This document shows, piece by piece, positions 34,555 through 45,192 of a stretch of DNA of 64,000 bases. Position numbers and translations under genes: made by a program. Below the pieces are notes generated by a model. That model did not search any database and was not told where the DNA came from. It saw only the letters and a list, made by a program, of their open reading frames with translations. Origin of the DNA: Kitasatospora atroaurantiaca (GTDB lineage Bacteria; Actinomycetota; Actinomycetes; Streptomycetales; Streptomycetaceae); contig NZ_VIVR01000001.1 of the NCBI RefSeq assembly GCF_007828955.1, forward strand, positions 6,138,001 to 6,202,000, written 5' to 3'. Positions within the stretch are counted from its first letter, which is position 1. Each line of letters begins with the position of its first letter.

Positions 34555-34632
34555 CAGGGGCGCGGGGAACTGCGCGAAGCGGAAGGGCGCAGGTCGTCGC
34601 CTTCCGATCTCGCGCAGTTCCCCGCGCCCCTG
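34555..34632. repeat. Streptomycete intergenic inverted-repeat element, copy 2 (terminator-like)
   Basis: Perfect 22-bp arms (34555-34576 and 34611-34632) with the same arm core as the element at 9201-9275. It lies between the convergent dehydrogenase and response-regulator genes and so closes the RiPP operon. The loop also has a GGAAGG/CCTTCC inner pairing. Confidence 0.75.
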
Positions 34633-34679
34633 GACAGTGCAACTGGCTGCGCTGCCTACCTCCTGGCGGACGCTCTTGG

Positions 34680-35375
34680 TCAGAGCCAGCCGCGCTCTCG
34701 GGCGATCCGGATCGCGTCGCAGCGGTTGCGGGCCCGGGTCTTGGCGATCACGGCGGAGACGTAGTTGCGGACCGTGCCCTGGGAGAGCGAGAGGGTGGCG
34801 GCGACCTCGCCGATGGTGCTGCCCTCGGCGATGTGCCCCAGCACGGTCAGCTCCCTCGGGGTCAGCGTCGTACCACCGGTGCGCACCACGTCCACCACCA
34901 GGCTGGGGTCGTAGACCCTTCCGCCGCGGGCGAGTTCGCGCACCGCGGAGATCAGCGGCCCGGGCGCCACGGTCTTGAGCAGGACGCCCGCCACGCCGTC
35001 CGCCAGCGCCCGCTGGAGGTCCGTGGTCCTCGGGAGTCCGGTCAGCAGCAGCACGGCGGTGTCCGGCGACCCGTCCCGGATCAGCCGTGCGGTGGCCAGG
35101 CCGCCGGGCCCGGGCACGTCCAGGTCGACCACGGCGACGGCGGGCCTGGTGCTCGCCGCCTCGGCGGCGGCCTCCTCCCCGCTGCCGGTCTCCGCGACCA
35201 CGGCGAGATCGTTCTCCCGGTCGAGCAGAGCGCCCAGGCCGGAGCGGAACAGCTGATGCCCGTCGGCCAGCAGGATCCGGGTGGGTGCGGGGCGGGCTGT
35301 GGTGATCGGCGGCGCGGGGCGGGCTGTGGTGATCGGCGGCGCGGGGCGGAGCGGGCGGTCCAGGGCGGTGGTCAT
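34680..35375 (-). CDS. NarL/LuxR-type response regulator, atypical receiver
   Basis: 231-aa regulator: receiver domain (about residues 33-145) and LuxR helix-turn-helix (about 168-228, LTPRELTVLGHIAEG). The phospho-acceptor Asp is present in VVDLDVPG and the Lys in LLKT, but the acidic pocket reads ADGH instead of ADDH, so one Mg-binding Asp is Gly and phosphorylation may be altered. No histidine kinase is adjacent. The N-terminus has an extra segment with PAPPITTAR twice, from a 27-bp DNA duplication. Position next to the RiPP operon makes it a candidate pathway regulator. Confidence 0.87.
   Translation of the reverse strand: MTTALDRPLRPAPPITTARPAPPITTARPAPTRILLADGHQLFRSGLGALLDRENDLAVVAETGSGEEAAAEAASTRPAVAVVDLDVPGPGGLATARLIRDGSPDTAVLLLTGLPRTTDLQRALADGVAGVLLKTVAPGPLISAVRELARGGRVYDPSLVVDVVRTGGTTLTPRELTVLGHIAEGSTIGEVAATLSLSQGTVRNYVSAVIAKTRARNRCDAIRIARERGWL
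35287..35349. repeat. 27-bp perfect tandem duplication inside regulator gene
   Basis: Two exact 27-bp copies (35287-35313 and 35314-35340) plus a 9-bp partial third. In frame, they encode PAPPITTAR twice, before the receiver domain of the response regulator, and leave the fold untouched. Confidence 0.9.
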
Positions 35376-35436
35376 CCGTTCACCTCGGGGCTGGGCGGGC
35401 GGTCAACTGGTCGAGATCGCTTGCGCGTCGGCGCTG

Positions 35437-35670
35437 TCAGCCCCAGCCCCAGGTGTCCTGGTGGGTGGTGGGCGAGGGGGTCGGGGTGGGGGTGTTCGCG
35501 GGGCCGGGGACGGGCGCAGGACCGGTGACGCCGGACTCGTCGGCCAGGACGGTGACCGCTCGCCCGGCGGAGCCGGCAGAGAGGTCGAGCTCGGCGGCCG
35601 TGGTGGCGGCGGTGCCGAGGATGCCACAGGCGAGAGCGACAATCGTGATGAAACGGACCTTCTTCAGCAT
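35437..35670 (-). CDS. Small secreted peptide ending WGWG
   Basis: 77-aa protein: signal peptide starting MLKKVRF with a hydrophobic core to about residue 27, then about 50 mature residues that are Ala/Val-rich, followed by a Pro/Thr linker and the end DTWGWG. No Cys. ATG at 35670 is chosen because it starts the signal peptide exactly; longer frames to 35820 add unstructured basic sequence. The ribosome site is weak. It lies 61 bp upstream of the response-regulator gene on the same strand, so the two could be one transcript. Function not recognised; a signalling or cell-wall peptide are possibilities. Confidence 0.6.
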   Translation of the reverse strand: MLKKVRFITIVALACGILGTAATTAAELDLSAGSAGRAVTVLADESGVTGPAPVPGPANTPTPTPSPTTHQDTWGWG

Positions 35671-35876
35671 GGAGATGCCCGATCCTCTCGTGTTCGGCTG
35701 AGCCCCGGGCTGCGGTCGGGGCGCGCTGGCGGCCGGCGGGAGAGCGGGGTGTGATCCGTACCGCGGCCCCTCGGGGGCTGCTTCCGCGGTTTCTCGGGTC
35801 CGCCGTTCTGCCGACACCATGAGAGTGGCGCGGGGGCCGGTCGCCTGTCAGCACCTGGAGCTGGCACCACAGTGCC

Positions 35877-35887
35877 GTGACACTCTG
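35877..35887. promoter_or_regulatory. GTGACACTCTG element, copy 1
   Basis: This 11-mer recurs exactly at 36444-36454. Both copies are preceded by ACAGTG. It sits in the 273-bp spacer upstream of the small secreted peptide gene, which otherwise shows no gene. It may be a shared regulator site. Confidence 0.3.
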
Positions 35888-35943
35888 AGGCCAGCTCGGT
35901 CTGAACCACCACAACCGGCCTGAGCTGCAGGGCAGTCAGGGGC

Positions 35944-36285
35944 TCAGGGCTGGACGTGCTCCTCGTGCAGGCCCAGCGCGATCCACGAGTCCGCCTCGCA
36001 GTGCCCGACCCGCCAGCCCGCCAGCTCCGCGCCCTGCGCGGTCAGTTGGTCCATGGCGAGAGCGAGCCGTCGCTCGGCCGCGAACAGGCCGGCGGCCACC
36101 ACGAACACCACGGCTTCCACGACCTCGTCCCGCTCGCGGATCCGGGCGTGACCGAGCCTGGCCTGCGGTTGGAGCGACCTTCCCAGGCCCGCCAGCAGCG
36201 CGGGCGCGACCGGATCGGCCGACGGCGGACCGCCGCGCCACTCCAGCCGGACCCGAATCGCATACATCCCATCAGCGTGGCGCAT
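35944..36285 (-). CDS. Small protein of unknown function near RiPP cluster
   Basis: 113-aa frame with coding-like GC pattern. The N-terminus is MRHADGMYAIRVRLEW; a start at the second Met (36267) would give a 107-aa protein beginning with a beta strand and looks as likely, since neither start has a clear ribosome site. The middle is Ala/Leu/Val-rich and helical, with VVEAVVFVVAAGLF possibly a buried strand pair. No motifs recognised. It may be a cytosolic domain related to phage or plasmid small proteins; nothing supports a specific role. Confidence 0.5.
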   Translation of the reverse strand: MRHADGMYAIRVRLEWRGGPPSADPVAPALLAGLGRSLQPQARLGHARIRERDEVVEAVVFVVAAGLFAAERRLALAMDQLTAQGAELAGWRVGHCEADSWIALGLHEEHVQP

Positions 36286-36430
36286 CCGGGCGGGAGCGTG
36301 CGGGCGCAGGTGGTGTCACATCTGCGCACGGCAGGAAGATGCCAGGCCCCGTCCGGCAACCCACCTGGGAGCCTTCACAGTTCATCCATTTTGCGACAGC
36401 CCGGCACGCAAAAGTGTTCTATACGTGCTT

Positions 36431-36452
36431 GAGTGTCGCTACAGTGACACTC
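36431..36452. promoter_or_regulatory. 22-bp imperfect palindrome upstream of TrmB/LuxR-like regulator
   Basis: Nine of eleven base pairs match around the centre of the sequence from 36431 to 36452 (ends GAGTGTC and GACACTC). It overlaps the second GTGACACTCTG copy and lies 120 bp before the regulator start in an AT-rich stretch. Possible autoregulatory site. Confidence 0.4.
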
Positions 36453-36572
36453 TGTCAGATGCACCGGTGCCCGGTCGCGGGAGGGCGTGATGTGGACAAC
36501 ATCCCAGGTGAGCTGTCCCCGCTGGATGCAGTTACCGGCACCGGGCGGAGCGGAATCTCGGAGGGGCGGACG

Positions 36573-37583
36573 GTGACCGGAGCGCGACCTGTCGGCCTGG
36601 ACGCATTCGGTGAAGCGGTCTACCGCACCATGCTCCTGCACCCGGACTACGACACCCGCGCCATAGCGGACCAACTGGCCAGCACCGAGGCCGAGGTGCG
36701 CTCGGCGCTGGACCGTCTGGCGGACCTCGCACTGACCCGGCCGACCGGCAGCGCCGACCGCTGGCGGGCCGTCAACCCGGAGCAGGGCCTGGCGGCACTG
36801 CTGGCCCTCCAGGAGGCGGAAGCCGCCCGCCGCCAGCAGGAGATCGAGCGCAGCCGCGCCGCGATGGCCGGCCTGATCGCCGAGTACGCCAGCGCCCACG
36901 CCCCGGCCAACCAGCCCGGCATCGAGTTGCTCGGCAGCCTGGACCAGGTGCGCGACCGGCTCACCGAGCTTGCCACCGAGGCCGCCGCCGAGGTGCTCTC
37001 CTTCGCACCGGGCGGCCCGCAGCCGGCCCAGGTGATGGAGGCCAGCCGCGCCCTGGACCAGGAGTCCCTCGAACGCGGCGTGCGGATGCGTACGGTCTAC
37101 CAGGACAGCGTCCGCAACGACCCTGCCACCGTCCAGTACGCCCGCTGGCTGCACGGCCTCGGCGGCAGCGTCCGGACGGTACCCACCCTCCCGCTGCGGA
37201 TGATCCTGGTCGACAACGCCACCGCGATCGTCCCGATCGACCCCGAGGACCCGCGCAAGGGCGCCGTCCTGCTGCACAGTCCGGGCGTGATCGCCGCCCT
37301 GCGTGCCCTCTTCGACCAGGTCTGGGATCAGGCCAGACCCCTCGGTGAGACCGTCCAGCGAAACCCGCACGGTCTCACCGCCCAGGAACGCCAGCTGCTG
37401 CGCCTGCTCGCCGAAGGGCTGACCGACGAGCGCGCCGGGCAGCGGCTCGGGGTCTCGCTGCGCACCGTGCGCCGCATGATGGCCGACCTGATGGTCCGGA
37501 TGGACGCCCGCAGCCGCTTCCAGGCGGGCATCCAGGTCGCCGCGCTCGGCTGGCTCGGCGGAGCCGAGGGCGTGCTCAAGTAG
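36573..37583 (+). CDS. TrmB/LuxR-type transcriptional regulator
   Basis: 336-aa regulator with an N-terminal winged helix of TrmB/HTH type (about residues 8-70), a helical and sensor-like middle and a C-terminal LuxR helix-turn-helix (about 275-330, LTAQERQLLRLLAEG and LGVSLRTVRRMMADL). GTG at 36573 has GGAGGGG eight bases upstream; the longer frame to 36339 lacks one. This two-HTH family often lies in streptomycete lanthipeptide and azole-peptide clusters. The neighbouring palindrome at 36431-36452 suggests autoregulation. Confidence 0.82.
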   Translation: MTGARPVGLDAFGEAVYRTMLLHPDYDTRAIADQLASTEAEVRSALDRLADLALTRPTGSADRWRAVNPEQGLAALLALQEAEAARRQQEIERSRAAMAGLIAEYASAHAPANQPGIELLGSLDQVRDRLTELATEAAAEVLSFAPGGPQPAQVMEASRALDQESLERGVRMRTVYQDSVRNDPATVQYARWLHGLGGSVRTVPTLPLRMILVDNATAIVPIDPEDPRKGAVLLHSPGVIAALRALFDQVWDQARPLGETVQRNPHGLTAQERQLLRLLAEGLTDERAGQRLGVSLRTVRRMMADLMVRMDARSRFQAGIQVAALGWLGGAEGVLK

Positions 37584-37596
37584 CTTGAAAAAGCCG

Positions 37597-38460
37597 TCAC
37601 TTCAGCAGGCGTGACAGCCTGCGGTCGGCCAGCACACGGCCGCCGGTCTGGCAGGTCGGGCAGTACTGGAGCGACTTGTCCGCGAAGACGACGGACCGGA
37701 CGGTGTCCCCGCAGCGCGGGCAGGCCTCGCCGGCCCGGCCGTGCACGGCGAGGCCCGCCTTCTTCTCGGCCTTGAGCGCGTCGGCCGTAGCGGTCCTGGC
37801 ATGCTCCAGCGCGGAGCCGAGCGTCTCCCGGACGGCGGTGAACAGCCGGGCGCCCTGTCCCTCGGTGAGGGCCGAGGCCATCGCGTACGGCGAGAGCCTG
37901 GCCGCGTGCAGGATCTCGTCCGAGTAGGCGTTGCCGATCCCGGCCAGGACGGCCTGGTCGGTGAGGAAGGTCTTCAGCCGCCGGCGGGCCGTGGAGGCCA
38001 GTTCGGCGAGCACCTCCGGGGTGAAGGCGTCGGACAGCGGGTCCGTACCCAGCCGGGCGACGCCCGGGATCAGCTGCGGGTCGCGGACCACGTACGCGGC
38101 CAGCCGCTTGGTGGTGCCCTGCTCGGTGACGTCGAAGCCGGTGCCGTCGTCGAGGACGATCCGCAGGGCCAGCGGCCCCCGCCCCGCGCTGGGCTTGCGG
38201 ACCGTGAAGGAGGCGCGGTGCCGGATCCACCCCGCCCGGGCCAGGTGCACCACCAGGTGGAGGCCGTCGACGGTCCGCAGGTCGAGGAACTTCCCGTACC
38301 GGCCGACGCCCTCGACGGCTTGGCCGTGGAGGGCGCTCACCGGCGGGTCGAAGGTCTTGAGGACCTGGATGGAGAGCACGTCGACGTGGTCGATGGTGCG
38401 GCCGGCGCAGTCTGCGGTCATGCGCTCGGCCAGGGCTTGGACCTCGGGCAGCTCCGGCAC
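37597..38460 (-). CDS. Fpg/Nei-family DNA glycosylase
   Basis: 287-aa base-excision repair enzyme. Starts MPELPEV, giving the catalytic Pro2 and Glu3 after Met removal. It has the helix-two-turn-helix region (QAVLAGIGNAYSDEIL, about residues 172-187) and a C-terminal zinc finger with two CxxC pairs (CPRC and CPTC, 245-268) followed by the conserved GG-R end. The family removes oxidised bases and nicks the strand. Which subtype (MutM, or a Nei-like actinobacterial paralogue) cannot be settled by eye. It is convergent with the regulator at 37583 and unrelated to the clusters on either side. Confidence 0.93.
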   Translation of the reverse strand: MPELPEVQALAERMTADCAGRTIDHVDVLSIQVLKTFDPPVSALHGQAVEGVGRYGKFLDLRTVDGLHLVVHLARAGWIRHRASFTVRKPSAGRGPLALRIVLDDGTGFDVTEQGTTKRLAAYVVRDPQLIPGVARLGTDPLSDAFTPEVLAELASTARRRLKTFLTDQAVLAGIGNAYSDEILHAARLSPYAMASALTEGQGARLFTAVRETLGSALEHARTATADALKAEKKAGLAVHGRAGEACPRCGDTVRSVVFADKSLQYCPTCQTGGRVLADRRLSRLLK

Positions 38461-38509
38461 ACCGCCAGTCTCGCAGCGTCGGCGCCGCGTCGGCCACCTG
38501 GAGGGAGCG

Positions 38510-39541
38510 TCAGGCGGACTCCCGGACGACCAGCTCGGGCTCGAAGATGACCGAGGCCGGGCGGCGGTCCGGGTCCGAGACGTGGTCGAGCAGGATCCGG
38601 GTCATCTCGGCGGCCATCGCCTCGACCGGCTGGCGGACGGTGGTCAGCCGGGGCCGGCCCGCGGTGGCCGCACTGCTGTCGTCGAAGCCGACCACCGCGA
38701 CATCCTCCGGCACCCGGCGGCCGTGGTCCTGCAGCGCGCCCAGCGCGCCCTGGGCCATCAGATCGTTGGCGGCGAAGACACCGTCCAGCTCCGGGTGCTC
38801 GGTGAGCAGCCGCTGCATCGCCTGCTCTCCGCCTACGCGCGTGAAGTCGCCCTCGGCGCACGGGACATAGGGGTGCCCGTGGCGGGCCATGGCCTCGCGG
38901 AACCCGGCCAGCCGGTCCTGGCCGGCCGGCAGGGTGGACGGTCCGGCGATCGTCACCACCCGGCGGCGGCCCCGGGCGGCCAGGTGGTCCGCGGCCAGCC
39001 GCGCGCCGTCCTGGTTGGCGAGGTCGACGTAACCGAGGGGCAGGGGACGGGCCGGGCGGCCGAAGAGCACGGCGGGCAGCCCGGCCTGGAGGAGCAGGGC
39101 GGGCAGCGGGTCCTCGGCGTGGGTGGAGACGAGCAGCGCCCCGTCGGCGTTGCCCTGGCGCAGGTAGGCCACCACCTGGTCCCGGGCGCCGTCGTCGTCG
39201 GCGAGCATCAGGACGGGGTGCACGCCGAGCGGCCGGAGCGTGGTGAGGACGCCGCTGACCACCCGTCCGAAGAAGGGGTCGGTGAACAGCTCGGGCCCGT
39301 CCCCGCACGCCCCCGAGACCACCAGGGTGACGGCGCCCGCTCGCCGGGTGACCAGCGAGCGGGCGGCGCTGTTCGGGACGTAGCCGGTCGCGGCGACGGC
39401 CTGCCGTACGGTCTCCTGGATGGCGGGGTCGACGTTGCGGACGCCGTTGACGACCCGGGAGACCGTGGAGCGGGACACTCCGGCCACCCTGGCGACGTCC
39501 TCCAGGGTGGCGGGCCGGTGGGCCGCAGGCAGGCGGGTCAT
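38510..39541 (-). CDS. LacI-family repressor of glycoside utilisation
   Basis: 343-aa repressor: N-terminal LacI HTH (ATLEDVARVAGVSRSTVSRV, about residues 11-30), hinge with SAARSLV, and periplasmic-binding-type sugar domain. 58 bp downstream of the secreted beta-helix gene on the same strand. A 12-bp element GGAGAGCGCTCC (39562-39573) lies just upstream of its start and recurs at 42336-42347 upstream of the beta-helix gene, so it probably represses itself and that gene. The effector is likely a beta-glucan oligosaccharide, by context. Confidence 0.92.
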   Translation of the reverse strand: MTRLPAAHRPATLEDVARVAGVSRSTVSRVVNGVRNVDPAIQETVRQAVAATGYVPNSAARSLVTRRAGAVTLVVSGACGDGPELFTDPFFGRVVSGVLTTLRPLGVHPVLMLADDDGARDQVVAYLRQGNADGALLVSTHAEDPLPALLLQAGLPAVLFGRPARPLPLGYVDLANQDGARLAADHLAARGRRRVVTIAGPSTLPAGQDRLAGFREAMARHGHPYVPCAEGDFTRVGGEQAMQRLLTEHPELDGVFAANDLMAQGALGALQDHGRRVPEDVAVVGFDDSSAATAGRPRLTTVRQPVEAMAAEMTRILLDHVSDPDRRPASVIFEPELVVRESA

Positions 39542-39561
39542 GACGGCTTTTATAGCACGTC

Positions 39562-39573
39562 GGAGAGCGCTCC
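39562..39573. promoter_or_regulatory. Candidate LacI operator upstream of the repressor gene
   Basis: GGAGAGCGCTCC with 8-bp palindromic core GAGCGCTC, 20 bases before the repressor start codon. The same 12-mer occurs at 42336. Resembles LacI-family operators of streptomycetes such as the CebR box. Confidence 0.6.
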
Positions 39574-39599
39574 ACCTGCGGCCCTGGCAAGGGTGCTTC

Positions 39600-42176
<2,577 letters not shown>

Positions 42177-42495
42177 GGGCTTCTCCTGCGGGTGGGGTGG
42201 GTGGAGTACTGCGGTGGGGCGCGGACTCGGGACTCCGGTGCAGGCGGGGTCATCGGCCGGACCGGTGCGCGGCGCAGGCGCACCGGGGCATGGCAGGGCC
42301 GGGTAGGGATTCCGGCGGCTCGGCGCCGGTGGTCGGGAGAGCGCTCCCCCAGGGAGTCTCGGGGCCGTTCTTCGCGGGTGTCAAGCCCTTGACCGGGAGT
42401 TCCTCGTCGGCTCAACTCGACCCGTCGACAGTGGGGTTGAGTCCCCATCGGCTCCGTTCGACGGTGCATCACCGCAGCTCGGGGCCAGGGTTTCG
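42177..42495. other. 319-bp spacer upstream of beta-helix gene
   Basis: Lies between the beta-helix start and the ROK gene stop (same strand). Contains the LacI-type element at 42336-42347 and the ribosome site of the beta-helix gene. Frames here lack ribosome sites or family resemblance, so I see no gene. Probably promoter plus long 5' leader. Confidence 0.6.
42336..42347. promoter_or_regulatory. Candidate LacI operator upstream of beta-helix gene
   Basis: Second exact copy of GGAGAGCGCTCC, 160 bases before the secreted beta-helix gene. Flanks extend the symmetry (GGGAG on the left, CTCCC on the right). Pairs with the site at 39562 as a local regulon. Confidence 0.6.
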
Positions 42496-43734
42496 TCAAC
42501 GAATGGCCCGGGCCTCCGGTGCGCGCTCCGGCGCCTCGCCGCCCGAGTCGAGGAAGCGCGCCAGCGGGAGGGTGGCCGCGCCGACCGTGACGGCGTCCGG
42601 GCCCAGCCGGCCCAGCTCGATCGAGGTCTGGGCACACGGGAAACGCAGTGCGTACGCGGCCGCGGCCTCCCGGACCGCCGGCAGCAGCCGGGGGCCGATC
42701 AGCAGGCCGGCCCAGCCGCCGATCACGATCCGCTCGGGGTTGAACAGGTTGATCAGGTCGGCGATCCCCGCCCCGAGGTACTCGGCGGTCTCCCGGAGCA
42801 GTTCGGCCGCCGCCGGGTCCTCGTCCGCGGCCGAGAGCAGGGCCGCGATCCCGGCCTTCTCGCTGCTCCCGGGCGGTGCGCCGCCCCAGCGCTCCAGCAG
42901 GGCCTCCGCCCCGACATACGCCTCCAGGCAGCCGCGGGCCCCGCAGCGGCAGAGCCGGCCGCCGATCTGCAGCTTGGTGTGGCCCCACTCGCCGGCGCTG
43001 CTGGTGGCGCCCCGGAACGGTGCGCCGTCGGCGATCACGCAGGCGCCGACACCGGAGCCGATCAGGGCGACCACGGCGTTGTCGACGCCCTGCCCAGCCC
43101 CGAACCACATCTCGGCCCGGCCCAGCGTCTTGGCGCCGTTGTCGACGTAGAGCGGCAGATCGGTGCCGGCCCGCAGCAGGCGGCCGAGCGGGACGGCGTC
43201 CCAGCCGATGGTCTGGCCGTGGACGACGATGCCGTAACCGTTCTCGGCCGGATCGCCCTGCTCCACGATGCCCGGGACGCCGACCCCGACGCCCAGCACA
43301 CTGCCGCGGTCGATGCCGGTCGCCGCCAGCACCTCGGTCAGTCCGGTCAGGATCGACTCCACCACGTGGTCGACGTCGTGCCCGCTGTCGGACAACGGGT
43401 GGTCACTGGCGGCGAGTTCGGTCAGCGTCAGGTCGAAGAGCGCGACCCGGACCTGGGTCTCGCCGACGTCCACCCCGACCAGGTGGCCGTGCCCGGCCGC
43501 CACCCGGAGCAGGATGCGGGGCCGCCCGCCGTCCGACTCGACCGAGCCGGCCTCCTCGACCAGCCCGTCCGCGATCAGCTCGCCGACCACGTTGCTGATG
43601 GACCCTGCGCTCAGACCGGTGCTCTGCCCGAGCTCCTGTCTGCTGAGCGGACCTTCGAAATACAGCTTGCGCAGCAGTACCGACCGGCTGCCTCGCCGCA
43701 GGTCACGGACGGTCTGCTTGCCTCGCTCTGCCAT
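42496..43734 (-). CDS. ROK-family transcriptional regulator
   Basis: 412-aa protein with N-terminal winged helix (SRQELGQSTGLSAGSISNVV, about residues 31-50) and a ROK sugar-kinase-like domain with VGVDVGETQVRVAL, the ROK zinc motif CRCGARGCLEAY (about 261) and PERIVIGGW. Fusion of the HTH to a kinase-like fold marks a regulator (NagC/XylR/Rok7B7 type). It is divergent from the sugar-binding protein of the ABC importer and likely controls it. LacI and ROK regulators together suggest two-signal control of the locus. Confidence 0.92.
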   Translation of the reverse strand: MAERGKQTVRDLRRGSRSVLLRKLYFEGPLSRQELGQSTGLSAGSISNVVGELIADGLVEEAGSVESDGGRPRILLRVAAGHGHLVGVDVGETQVRVALFDLTLTELAASDHPLSDSGHDVDHVVESILTGLTEVLAATGIDRGSVLGVGVGVPGIVEQGDPAENGYGIVVHGQTIGWDAVPLGRLLRAGTDLPLYVDNGAKTLGRAEMWFGAGQGVDNAVVALIGSGVGACVIADGAPFRGATSSAGEWGHTKLQIGGRLCRCGARGCLEAYVGAEALLERWGGAPPGSSEKAGIAALLSAADEDPAAAELLRETAEYLGAGIADLINLFNPERIVIGGWAGLLIGPRLLPAVREAAAAYALRFPCAQTSIELGRLGPDAVTVGAATLPLARFLDSGGEAPERAPEARAIR

Positions 43735-43776
43735 GGGGGCTCCCTCCTGGGTCCGAATCTATCGCTGCGCGAAGTC

Positions 43777-43805
43777 TTGACGCCAGCTTTTCTCACACGT
43801 TAAAT
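43777..43805 (+). promoter_or_regulatory. Sigma-70-type promoter for the sugar ABC operon
   Basis: TTGACG (43777-43782), 17-bp spacer, TTAAAT (43800-43805), 70 bp before the binding-protein start in the 140-bp spacer shared with the ROK gene. The -35 region forms part of TCTTGACGCCA, which also occurs upstream of the other sugar-binding protein gene (51847-51857, minus strand). Confidence 0.5.
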
Positions 43806-43874
43806 CACGGCCTGAAGTAAGCCTGTGGGCTGAGAACTTCGACATCCACCCAGACCCCTGAGAGGGGACCGGTC

Positions 43875-45191
43875 ATGCGCACCAACCGGATTGCCGCCGC
43901 CACCGCCCTGGTCGCCGCGCTCACTCTCACCGCCACCGCCTGCGGAGGCGGCTCCAGCAGCTCCGGCTCCGGCGACAACAGCAGCCCCAGGACGCTCACG
44001 TACTGGGCCAGCAACCAGGGCACCAGCCTGGACAACGACAAGCAGGTGCTGGAGCCCGAGCTGAGAAAGTTCGAACAGCAGACCGGCATCAAGGTCAGGC
44101 TGGAGGTCGTCCCCTGGTCCGACCTGCTCAACCGGATCCTCGCCGCCACCGCCTCCGGCCAGGGCCCGGACGTGCTCAACATCGGCAACACCTGGTCCGC
44201 CTCACTGCAGGCCACCGGCGCGCTGCTGCCCTTCGACGAGGCGACGTTCGCCAAGATCGGCGGCAAGGACCGCTTCCTGCCGTCCACCATCGCCTCGGCC
44301 GGCGCCGCGGGCAAGGACCCGGCCGCCGTGCCGCTCTACTCGCTCGCGTACGGCCTGTACTACAACAAGAAGCTCTTCCAGCAGCCCGGCATCGCAACCC
44401 CGCCGGCCACCTGGGACGAGCTGGTCGCCGACGGCAAGAAGCTGACCAAGGACGGCAAGTACGGCCTGGCCGTCGAGGGCGGCAACGTCTCGGAGAACGT
44501 CCACCACGCCTTCGTCCTCGGCAAGCAGCACGGCGCCGACTTCTTCGACGCCGCCGGCAAGCCGAGGTTCGACAGCCCGGAGGCCGTCGCGGCGGTGAAG
44601 CAGTACGTCGACCTCATCGCCAAGGACAGGATCGCCGCGCCCGGCAACGCCGAGTACTCCGCCAACCAGTCGGTCACCGACTTCGCCGGTGGCAAGGCCG
44701 CGATGCTGATGTGGCAGGCCGCCGGCACCTCGCTCAAGGCTCACGGCATGAACCCCGAGGACTACGGCGTCGCCCCCGTCCCGCTCCCGGCCGGTGCCAC
44801 CGGCGGGAAGGCCGTCACCTCGATGGTCGCCGGCATCAATCTCTCGGTCTTCAGGAACACCAAGAACCTCGACGGCTCGCTGCAGTTCGTGAAGTTCATG
44901 ACCAGCACCGAGGAGCAGAAGATCCTCAACGGCACCTACGGCTCGCTCCCGCCGGTCAAGGACGCCCAGAGCGACGCGGCCTTCTCCACCCCGGAGCTCA
45001 AGGTGCTCTCCAACGTCCTCGGCTCCAGCGCCGCGGCGCTCCCGCAGGTCGCCAACGAGAGCCAGTTCGAGACCCTGGTCGGCACCGCGGTCAAGAGCCT
45101 CCTCGCCGCCGCGGCAGCCGGCAAGGCGGTCACCGACGACACCGTCAAGGCCGAACTCACCAAGGCCCAGCAGCAGATGCCGGCGTCCTGA
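43875..45191 (+). CDS. Sugar ABC importer, lipoprotein binding subunit (family 1)
   Basis: 438-aa extracellular solute-binding protein. The signal peptide ends in a lipobox-like ATAC with lipid-attached Cys23, followed by a Ser/Gly linker. The mature part is the MalE/UgpB type: TYWASNQGT strand, GPDVLNIGNTW near residue 95, PLYSLAYGLYYNKKLF near 155. Start ATG 43875 behind GAGAGGGG. First gene of an operon with two permeases and a GH1 beta-glucosidase, so the ligand is probably a beta-glucoside oligosaccharide. No ATPase gene follows; streptomycetes usually share MsiK for such importers. Confidence 0.93.
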   Translation: MRTNRIAAATALVAALTLTATACGGGSSSSGSGDNSSPRTLTYWASNQGTSLDNDKQVLEPELRKFEQQTGIKVRLEVVPWSDLLNRILAATASGQGPDVLNIGNTWSASLQATGALLPFDEATFAKIGGKDRFLPSTIASAGAAGKDPAAVPLYSLAYGLYYNKKLFQQPGIATPPATWDELVADGKKLTKDGKYGLAVEGGNVSENVHHAFVLGKQHGADFFDAAGKPRFDSPEAVAAVKQYVDLIAKDRIAAPGNAEYSANQSVTDFAGGKAAMLMWQAAGTSLKAHGMNPEDYGVAPVPLPAGATGGKAVTSMVAGINLSVFRNTKNLDGSLQFVKFMTSTEEQKILNGTYGSLPPVKDAQSDAAFSTPELKVLSNVLGSSAAALPQVANESQFETLVGTAVKSLLAAAAAGKAVTDDTVKAELTKAQQQMPAS

Positions 45192-45192
45192 G

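Noticed and set aside
18580..37583. Thiopeptide cluster
   Set aside because: No pyridine-forming (TclM/LazC-like) enzyme and no split LanB genes were seen, and the core is unlike thiopeptide cores.
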